From Rotaria socialis (Eukaryota; Rotifera; Eurotatoria; Philodinida; Philodinidae), in contig CAJNYU010001127.1 of assembly GCA_905331475.1 (NCBI GenBank), forward strand, positions 186,001-250,000: a DNA stretch of 64,000 nucleotides. Reading direction: 5' to 3'. Made by a program: the position numbers and the translations under genes. Of this stretch, positions 55,901-64,000 are shown piece after piece (position 1 is the stretch's first letter; the number at the start of each line of letters is the position of its first letter). Below the pieces are notes generated by a model. The model ran no database searches. It saw only the letters and a list, made by a program, of their open reading frames with translations, and was not told the origin of the DNA.

Positions 55901-57471
55901 CGAAAATTTATTCATATGTTGTCGAGAGAATCACCATATATTTATACAAATCGAGCACGATTTCCTGTTACTGAAAGACATATTCATTGGGAGGTGAGCT
56001 TTTATAATACTCCTTTTGTTTAAGTTTTGTTCGAGATAAAAATATATAAATAAAACAAATAATAATAAAATAAAACTTTTAGGTACCATTTGATTTGTAT
56101 GATCCAGCAATCATTACATTACCCAAACAACATGAATGTTTTCAAGATATTGAAAGACTATTCGTTGAACCAAATATGTTAGTATTATTTTATTTAGTTA
56201 AACAATTAAATATTAATATTATTTTAGGTTAAAATCAAGTTTTGATAGTGATGATGAATCCCAATTAGCTGCTGAAGCAACTGTAATAACACCAACTTCA
56301 CTTTTTCAACCAGATCTATTTGGAGCTGTTGGCCCACAAGTAACAACAGTAACAAATGATTTTACTATTCCATTCACAGATAATAAATGGAATCAAACAA
56401 TTGAAATGCAACTATCCGATGGAAGAAAGGTTTTTATTTCTCTTCGTTTCAAATGAAATCATCGTATCGATATTTTTAGATCATTCTCGATCGAACTACT
56501 TGGACAGTTGGTGCTGGCGATGATAAAACATCATCAACATATCGTTTAGATAATCAACTAGCAGTGCCTTTGTATAAGAATATAAGAAATCTTAGAACTT
56601 CAAATATAAATGTTTAACATTCATTTTAGAAATCCTATGGGTCGCACTGGTATACGTGGTCGCGGTGCATTAATTCGATGGGGACCAAATAAATCTATAA
56701 TGGCCGTAGTAACACGATGGAAATCACATCGTGGTCAATTTGCTGTTGTAGATGGACAACGTATTTTAGAAGCCTTAGTGTTTAAGGATAAGCTTACAAA
56801 TGATTGGAAATTACCAGGAGTATGTTTTTTTTCTCAAAATTTTATTTGCGAATTAAATATTTGATTTTTTAGGGAAAAATTTTAGGTGTTGAATCTCCCT
56901 ATGGTGCTGTATGCCGTAGTTTTAATAAACTTGCTTTTAAAGATAATGATTCTGAACATAGTTTATCATTAGAAGAAAATGATATGATAGAAGTAAAATT
57001 TTGTTACTTTGATTTGTTTTTATATTTAATTAAAATCAATATATATATATATATTTAGCATTTCGAATCATTTGCTCGCTCATCTACTGGTACGCTTGGA
57101 CCGACTGGATTTGAATCTCATATGATCTATCGAGGTTAGTTAAAGATTAAATTCTTTTCGTTTTTATTATTTTAATTTTATATGTTGCTATTTTAGGATA
57201 TATTGATGATATTCGTAATACAGATAATGCTTGGACAGAAGCAGAAATATGGAATTTTCATTATGGCTCATCCATAGTATTTCCAAATTTGCGTACTGAT
57301 GTATGTTTTTATTTCTTTTTTTGTATCTAAAAATGAAATAACTATTTATATTATCGATTTATTTAGGGTATGTCTTTATGGAAAGATGTGACGAACAATA
57401 CCAGAGGTTTTCTTATTCAAACATCAATATTACGTGAAATAGCTCGAATTCATGATGCTTACTTTGAGTGA
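46983..57471 (+). CDS. TRPM2-like: TRPM2-like cation channel with C-terminal NUDT9-H domain
   Basis: Plasma-membrane channel; TRPM2 relatives open with ADP-ribose and Ca2+. About 20 exons join from the ATG at 46983 to TGA at 57469-57471. The N-terminal MHR region includes INEWKLQTPNIVIPIL, VWFITNGLDVDMPQLI, SHFIV-like HTHFIVIRE, TLVRGTPGTIELL and KRNLLLTLDWNLPDLA. The membrane domain runs from IICCAIFIFPMWFWINF (S1) through FVAYLAFLMFFTLAVLW, VWFWTAAIAFE, SPTLGPMMIRLR and DDFFTFLQLFVIF, with a pore segment RGLMALFSGEMSDLK and S6 ending LLTAMFG. The TRP-like segment IWMYNRYEIVMEYAKRP is followed by RLPPPFIVISYI, as in TRPM2. After a 1-kb intron (54102-55179) come a coiled coil and the NUDT9-H domain: NPMGRTGIRGRGALIRWGPN, WKLPGG, GYIDDIRNTDNAWTEAEIWN. 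The Nudix box GX5EX7REUXEEXGU reads G..E..RSFNKLAFK, so the catalytic Glu residues are gone. Several exon joins are by eye. Confidence 0.93.
54486..54795. repeat. C/G-tract imperfect inverted repeat in a TRPM2-like intron
   Basis: C9 followed by GCATAGAAGACCCCC at 54486-54509 is mirrored in reverse complement by the G-rich stretch at 54758-54791 (GGGGTCTTTTAATGTGGGGG). A further C-tract sits at 54718-54726. Embedded in the intron between the TRP-segment exon and the coiled-coil exon. Possibly a small non-autonomous element, but identity between arms is modest. Confidence 0.4.
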
Positions 57472-60400
57472 AAAAAATAATAATAATCATACATATTATG
57501 TGATACTCTAAATGTCATTCATTCATTCATTCTATAAAACTATATGAATGCATTCTCTTTAGTTAGTTTGTTCTTTCGTTCTTTCTCTCTCTCTCTACTT
57601 TTGTGTGTATAATAATGTCCTAATTTGTTTTTATTCAAATTTGCTTTGTTGTCAGCATCATAATCTTTATTTCTCTTGAACTAAACAAGACTAACGAGTA
57701 TTTATTAATTGAGGTATTTGCGAACGAAAATCTTTATAACTTTTAATAAATTTGATATTAATTTATTTCGAAAATCATGATGACTTATAAAGGTATTTCC
57801 CATAGAAGATCAATTTATAGTGAGGTAAACTACATGAGAAGTATCATAGATATTTGTTTTTACTTATATAGATAAATATCCAAACAACTTGAATCGATCT
57901 TGAACGGAAAATAATTGATTTAATAGATTAAATGCATCCATAGACTTAGTTGAATAATTTTATTCTGACTCATTTTAGTTGAATATAAAGATCTAATTAA
58001 AAGATAGAAATTCTTTGTTCAATTACATAAATTAACCAATAATTTTTGACTTGTTCTAATCGCCAATCAATTTAGGAAACGTTAATAAATATTATTTTGA
58101 ATATATATCAAACTTACGCTATTTATTTCAACAGATACACATTCGTTTTTACGTAACGAAAGAAACAAAAACCTCTGTAAAATTTTTTTTGTTATTCTTT
58201 TTCTGTGAATACATGTGAAAATACTATGATTTTATTCTTATTTTTCTCTATTGAATTTTGTTGATTATTTTTGAATTTCAATTTCAATTTCTCTTAAATA
58301 TAAAATTCATTTAATCTGTGTGTTTTAATTCAATGAAATATTATCAAAAATTCAATATCGATTTTGAGTAGATGAAATTTTTCTTAAAAATACAATATTA
58401 AACTTGATATTCTGTTTCGTCTACTTAGGTCATCGAAAACAAAACTTGTGATTCGAAATCACTTTTCCACATGCCTATTAAAATATAGATAATGCAACAA
58501 TATATAGTGAGAATTGTCTCAGATTTACAAGTATGAGAAAAGAATTCAAATGAAAGTTTTTTCTCTAAATCGAATATTTATCTCTGATTTACATTTCTTA
58601 GATTCAATAATTCATTGAGTTATCTACTTTGTTTTGGAGGCTAAAGTGATTGAAATAATGTCGACATTAAATTCACTAAATAAATTGAAAAGATTTCTTT
58701 AGAAAACTTTCTTTTTAGAACTAAAACAATACTACGTGTTTGTCGACCAGAAATTTGAGAATTTTGAGTATTAATTTTACAGGACCTCAAATATGTATAA
58801 AAAAAATTAATAAATATTGTGTTTGAAGATAACCTGTGCAATGTTTTCGATTGTCAATAAAACTTTGCTTAGTAACTCTGATTGAGCTGATCCGAGATCA
58901 TCTTTTAGAAGGTCAAAACTAATGCTTGTGCAGAGGAAAGTTGCATATGTTTTGCATCAATATTCTTGTTAATTGAGTTTATTATATCATCATTTTTGTT
59001 GCATATAATTTAGGTCAAGATGACGCTCAATCAAGTGTCAGCCGTAGTGAAAACTCACAGAGATTTTGCTGATAAAAATACTCATTGTTCTCACGTAGTT
59101 TTCAGAGCAAGCTAATCGGTAGGAAATTATTTTTAAAGAAAAAATAGATATTTCGAAATCACTGTCATTTCTAATGTTTCGTTATTGATATCTTAATGGG
59201 TTAGGAAAAAGAGCAGACTTTACCTCATGTCAAATTTCACAATTGCTTGAACAGTATGTTTATTTCTGTTGAATTATTATTCATATTTGTGACATGGTTG
59301 TTGATGCAGTTGAGAAGAGGTCAATCGTATCATGATTAAATTACTAAGAGTTATATTTCACTAGATATTACTATAGAGATAGGAACGCCTACATCGTCTC
59401 AGTAGACTGATTATATGATACACCAATAGATTGTTATTTCTGTTCTATAGAAATGAAAACATGTGGGTGTTTGTGTTCTACAGTAGTACCAGAATCAACA
59501 ACTAAAAATTCTCTTGAACTATCAAAATGAATAGAACATCCTACGTATTTAAGTAGATATATTATTATTTTCTATGTCAATGTTCGAGAAATGTAGACAA
59601 GTAAGTTTCAGCCGTATGAACTAATCATACATAATGCCTCTAACTATGTTTTCAATGTTTATTTGTATTTTTCGTTGAGCGGGATTCTAAACGCATGAAT
59701 GACTATTTATAGGTAAACATAGTGCATGTGAGTTCGCTGTATTGGTCGCTTTAATTAGGTGGTTATGTTATAGAAGAAACGAAAAAGAGTCGCTGAAGAA
59801 AAAAATTACCATTCCGTGTATATCACCTTTTCTCTCTTACTATATCGGTGACGCTGATGATTTGCATGAATTGAAGGTAAAGTCACACTATTGAAGAAAA
59901 TCAAACCAGTAAGAAAATAGCAAAATTTTTGCTCAGTTATTTCTACAAAAAAAGGAGAATAGTTTCTCCGATTTTAGATTTGATTATCGATAAATTTTTT
60001 CTGATATTATTCGAATTTTATGAGTACACAATGCTCTAGAAATTCATTCAGATACGTAATAAATAGCCCAGTGAATTTTTCATTGATGTGGAAAATTTTT
60101 CAAATAAAATTCAAAGTTATTAATTTTTGAGTGCTATGTGAGAGTAATTCGGTTTTGGTTTTTACTAAAAACACTTCGCAGCATTTCTTTTTTAATGCTT
60201 TGATTTTATAGAATGTTGTTTTTAGACTTTTGAATCGATAGATTTTGTCCTATCGTTTATATACGTTTATTTTCATGTGTCATTCTGAATAGGAGTCGAT
60301 TAGCGCCGAGTCTAAGGGTTGTGAGACTCATAAAATCGCTTCAATTGTTCAACCGATGACTGAGGAGCTCACGAAAATGAATAAGTTCCATGCATGTGTA

Positions 60401-60832
60401 ATCGTCGAATGTAGTACTAATAATCATCCTTTTACGACGAGAAATGAAAATAGATGTATATAAGCAATGGGCGAAAACCCTACCGATCTAGAAGTCACGC
60501 AAAGTTACATAAAATTAAACCATTATAATAAAAATACTACGGAATTTTTTTAAATTGAAACCGAAAATGACTGTGTTTTCTCCGTTACAATCGAAAGTGA
60601 TAGCGTTGAATTTCATTGGTGAAGTTTGACCTTGAAAAGAAAACTTTTCAGGAATACCTATTAATGAAACAGAAAATAAATAGTTGACTACGTTTGATCA
60701 ATAGTGAAATTATATGAATTTACTTTCTTTTTTGGCGAACTTTTAAAGTATCGTGTTTCTTTCTGATCAATAGCAAACAAATAAGATAGCTGCTACTTAG
60801 AATTTTATTCTTTATTTCTATAGATTAAAATA
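57472..60832. other. Intergenic, no gene recognised
   Basis: 3.4 kb between the TRPM2-like stop and the carboxypeptidase start. AT-rich, with a short CT tract near 57585-57596. Open frames are short and without domains. No tRNA-like fold was recognised by eye. The last few hundred bases should hold the carboxypeptidase promoter. Confidence 0.6.
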
Positions 60833-63117
60833 ATGATTCCAAAATCGATCTATTTTCTACATCTCATCCTTATCTCATCACTTATCGAACTTAGTTTTTG
60901 TCAAAATCAAATACAAATTATCGAAGATGAAAAACATCATAATACAGATGAAATGTTCATTATACTAGATCGTATACATCAGCAATGTTCTGATATAACT
61001 TATATATATGATTTACCATTAAAATCTGTTCAAAGTCGCCCATTACGTGTTATCGTCTTTTCTGACGATCCAACAAATCATGAATTACTCGAACCAGAAT
61101 TTAAATATATTGGAAATATGCACGGTAATGAAGTTACTGGCCGTGAATTATTATTAAGATTAGCTGAACATCTTTGTCAAGAATATCAGAATGGAAATGA
61201 ACAAATAGTAAGTTTGATTCAGAATACACGTATACATCTTATGCCGTCGATGAATCCTGGTAATTGAATAAGAATAAAAAATAATTTTCGTAAAAATCAA
61301 CGTTGTTTATAGATGGATGGGAAACTTCCGTTCGATATGCATGGGCTGAAACAAAATCGGAACAATTCGAAGATACTTCAATGATGCTAAGAGTGTGATG
61401 ATAAAATTTTCAATAACAACTTATGATAACTTTGCTATTGGCTTCTAGGAATCTGGTACAACAAATTGGCTTGTCGGTCGATCAAATGCAAACAATGTTG
61501 ATTTAAATCGAAATTTTCCAAATTTAGACGCTTTTATTCATAAGTATAATCATTATGCTCATCATAGAAATAATCACCTTGACATGGAAACATTTCTTTC
61601 GTTAACATCAGGATATGATTGTCAAAATAATTCAGTAAAACAAAAATAACCTGAAAACAAAATTAATATTTGATACGTTCTATTTTCAGTATCAAATTGA
61701 AACAGTAGCAATTGCATTTTGGATCATGCAGAATCCATTTGTATTATCAGCTAATTTACATAACGGTGATCTCGTTGCTAATTATCCATATGATGATTCA
61801 GAAAATCATCTTCAAATGTACTCATCATCATCTGACGATCTATTATTTCAGTAAATGTTACATAGTGATGTGTTTTTCATTTGAAATTCTTATGAATATT
61901 GTAGACACTTGGCAGAATCTTATTCATATTCTAATGAAAGAATGAAATCACAGACAAACCCTTGTGGTAGTACAGCTTTTGCTGATGGGATAACGAATGG
62001 TGCAGCATGGTAAATGCGTATAAACATTTTAATTTAGTTTAGACTACGTATGCCAAGTTTTTTGTACAAATATTGAATAACGATTTATCAAGACGAAGTT
62101 AATTGACGCACTGATCGCACTGATTTTGACGTTTACTGAAACACTATTTTTCATGCTCACTGCAATATTGAGACGAAAACCTAATGAAAATGTTTTATTT
62201 CTTTTTACTATAAAGATATGCTTCGGTCAATCCTCTATATGTATTTGCCTTGTATGATTCATTTCTGTGACACAATGTCAGTTGAATGAGTTCTTTCGTC
62301 GTCAAACCTGATTTGGACTCTAAATGTTATGGTTCATTGAACCACAATGTCAATAGGCACTAAAAATACCCAGATAGTAAAATCGATTAGAATTAAAATC
62401 AGAATTCAATAGTATTAGTATTGATCATTTTTGTTTATTGTTATCACTTGTTTGTTAAGGTATCCAATATGTGGTGGAATGCAAGATTTCAATTATCTGG
62501 CAAGTAATTGTTTTGAATTAACATTGGAACTTGGTTGTCGAAAATTTCCACCTGGCAAATATTTACCTTCTATTTGGAATGAACATAAAAATTCATTGAT
62601 AAATTATATGTCGCAGGTAAATGTAAAAATATAGAGAAGAACATGTGTTTATTCTCTATTTTTTTGAATTATCAATCTTACGTTAGACTCATTTGGGTAT
62701 TAAAGGAGTTATTAAAAATGAAGAAAGTAATGCAATTTATGGTGCTAATATCAAAGTCTATCAATTACTTAACAACCATTGGCAATATATTGATCATGAT
62801 GTTACATCAAGTATTAAATTATGACTTTTTCAATTTTAAATGAAATATTTCTTTTCTTTCTTCAATCATCAATAGATCTAGAAGGTGATTATTATCGTTT
62901 ACTTGTCAATGGTATGTATGCAGTTCAAGTACAGAGTTCAGGCTATGAAACAGAAACTCAATATATTGATGTTGATAACAAACCTGATCAACATAATGCA
63001 CAACGTCTCGATTTTATTCTGAAACCAGAATCAATCGAACGATTTAACCGTAAACAAATGCTTAGACAATTTGTCAATAAGGTTCGGGATTATTTGTTTT
63101 TGTTTCGATATCTTTAA
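60833..63117 (+). CDS. CPE: Carboxypeptidase E/N-type secreted metallocarboxypeptidase (M14B)
   Basis: Zn-dependent enzyme that removes C-terminal Lys/Arg; CPE acts on neuropeptide precursors in the secretory pathway. The ATG at 60833 opens a signal peptide (hydrophobic through [13 protein letters not shown]). Exons are 60833-61259, 61313-61392, 61449-61634, 61690-61850, 61905-62009, 62460-62616, 62687-62810 and 62876-63117, in phase. Key residues are [19 protein letters not shown] (Zn His and Glu), [19 protein letters not shown] (substrate Arg), [20 protein letters not shown] (third Zn ligand His), [20 protein letters not shown] (catalytic Glu) and the transthyretin-like domain from THLGIKGVI to [17 protein letters not shown] members are hard to separate by eye; the TTHLGIKG and [11 protein letters not shown] segments favour CPE. 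After FVNK the frame runs on to [11 protein letters not shown] and a stop; a weak GTTCGG donor there leaves the true C terminus uncertain. Confidence 0.93.
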
Positions 63118-64000
63118 AAATGTCTTTTATTAGTAGTATTAATTATTGAGAAAACAAAAATCAATTATCATCGAACTTCTGATTTCACGATAAAACTCCT
63201 ACACAATAGATAAAGGCAACTAATCATTGCTGAAGATAATTATTTATCTTTTCTTCTTTCAATTATCTATATTTCAATATAATCCATTAACTTATTTTTT
63301 GCGTAACAATATAAATAAAAAACAACGAAATAAAATGAATTATGAAGCAATAATAAATATATGCCAAAATGAAAACAATGATAAATTCTATCGCAGTAAG
63401 ATTTTTAAATTTTCACTACATACTATATTTAATGAATCTTTATGAATTGATCAATAGAGAAGAAGAAAAAATGAATTACTTATAAATTAGACTTAGTTAC
63501 AATTTCTTAGAAGAAAACAAATGAGTTTACGAAAATTTTTGATTTCAAAAGAAGTTTAAAATTAATACAGATCTGTGAAATAAACAAAGACAGTTCAACA
63601 AATCAGTAATCAAATTTAGTTTTACACAAAATAAAAGTTCACAAACAAAACAAATTATACTCAATTTGATATTCATTTAAAATCAAACTTAAGTAAGAAA
63701 AACATCAAACCATACAACTTTAATCCATTGCAAACTACTTACGCAAAAACAAAAGATATATCTTAGGGCTTGTCTGATTGAGTTACAAGTATTGCGTGCA
63801 TGGTGCCTTCAAATAATAGTAATTAACTATTTGTGTAAATAGAAAGTACAAGAGCATTCCTAATGATAATAAGTATACTAGCTAAAAAACTTCTTCATTT
63901 TGTCTGTATGAGTGGCATCAGTTTGCTAATGAACTTGAGATTATAAATCATATGTTATCGTGCAAAATGGACCAAAAGTAGACAGTAGAAACAAAATTCA
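63118..64000. other. Right edge, no gene recognised
   Basis: AT-rich sequence downstream of the carboxypeptidase. An open frame at 63227-63445 has no homology that I recognise; it could only matter as an alternative terminal exon of the carboxypeptidase. Confidence 0.5.

Noticed and set aside
60290..60370. GC-richer stretch with short inverted pieces, considered as a tRNA
   Set aside because: It does not give the A-box/B-box pattern or a cloverleaf on inspection.

Overview
This is a window of nuclear DNA from an invertebrate animal. It is AT-rich, with twelve intron-bearing genes whose introns follow GT..AG rules and are mostly about 50-100 bp, plus occasional introns of 0.8-1.4 kb. Animal-specific families (FOXO, PLC-gamma, ELKS/ERC, CDKL, TRPM2-like channel, carboxypeptidase E) place it in Metazoa. 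The AT bias, tiny introns and low-complexity Gln/Asn/His/Ser runs would suit a rotifer (bdelloid-like), but that is inference and no species is claimed. There is one ambiguous base (n) at 8352.

Layout, left half (minus strand): the N-terminal two thirds of a USP10-type deubiquitinase (about 744-5006, running off the left edge); a broken voltage-gated proton channel (Hv1/HVCN1) relic at 8.6-9.6 kb; a FOXO transcription factor (13.2-16.1 kb); a phospholipase C-gamma (18.0-25.5 kb); PAM16/MAGMAS of the mitochondrial import motor (25.6-26.2 kb), with an in-frame stop; SAMM50, the mitochondrial outer-membrane beta-barrel assembly protein (26.9-29.7 kb); and a CDKL1/4-type kinase (32.9-35.3 kb). 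Right half (plus strand): an ELKS/ERC (CAST/Bruchpilot-like) coiled-coil scaffold (35.8-41.2 kb), ALG2 mannosyltransferase (41.7-43.8 kb), an HDAC8-like deacetylase (43.9-45.5 kb), a TRPM2-like cation channel with a C-terminal NUDT9-H domain (47.0-57.5 kb) and a carboxypeptidase E/N-type secreted metallocarboxypeptidase (60.8-63.1 kb). CDKL and ERC are divergently arranged over about 460 bp; ALG2 and HDAC8 are about 100 bp apart in tandem; PAM16 and PLC-gamma are about 120 bp apart in tandem.

The genes do not form one pathway. Loose themes are mitochondrial protein import (PAM16, SAMM50), growth-factor/insulin signalling (PLC-gamma, FOXO) and neuro-secretion (ERC, CPE). Mobile or foldback DNA sits in introns and gaps: a diverged inverted repeat of about 630 bp inside PLC-gamma, a 98-bp hAT-like MITE with target-site duplication inside ERC, a G-rich element with terminal inverted repeats at 30.7-31.1 kb, and C/G-tract inverted repeats.

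The most interesting points are a PLC-gamma without its SH3 domain; a TRPM2-like channel with a degenerate Nudix box, an apparently missing S2/S3 calcium site and an unusual pore motif; a PAM16 with a single stop in an otherwise conserved frame; an Hv1 pseudogene with four stops; a probable GT-TG intron carrying a perfect hairpin in the kinase gene; and a FOXO lacking recognisable Akt sites. No wholly new multi-gene system was found.
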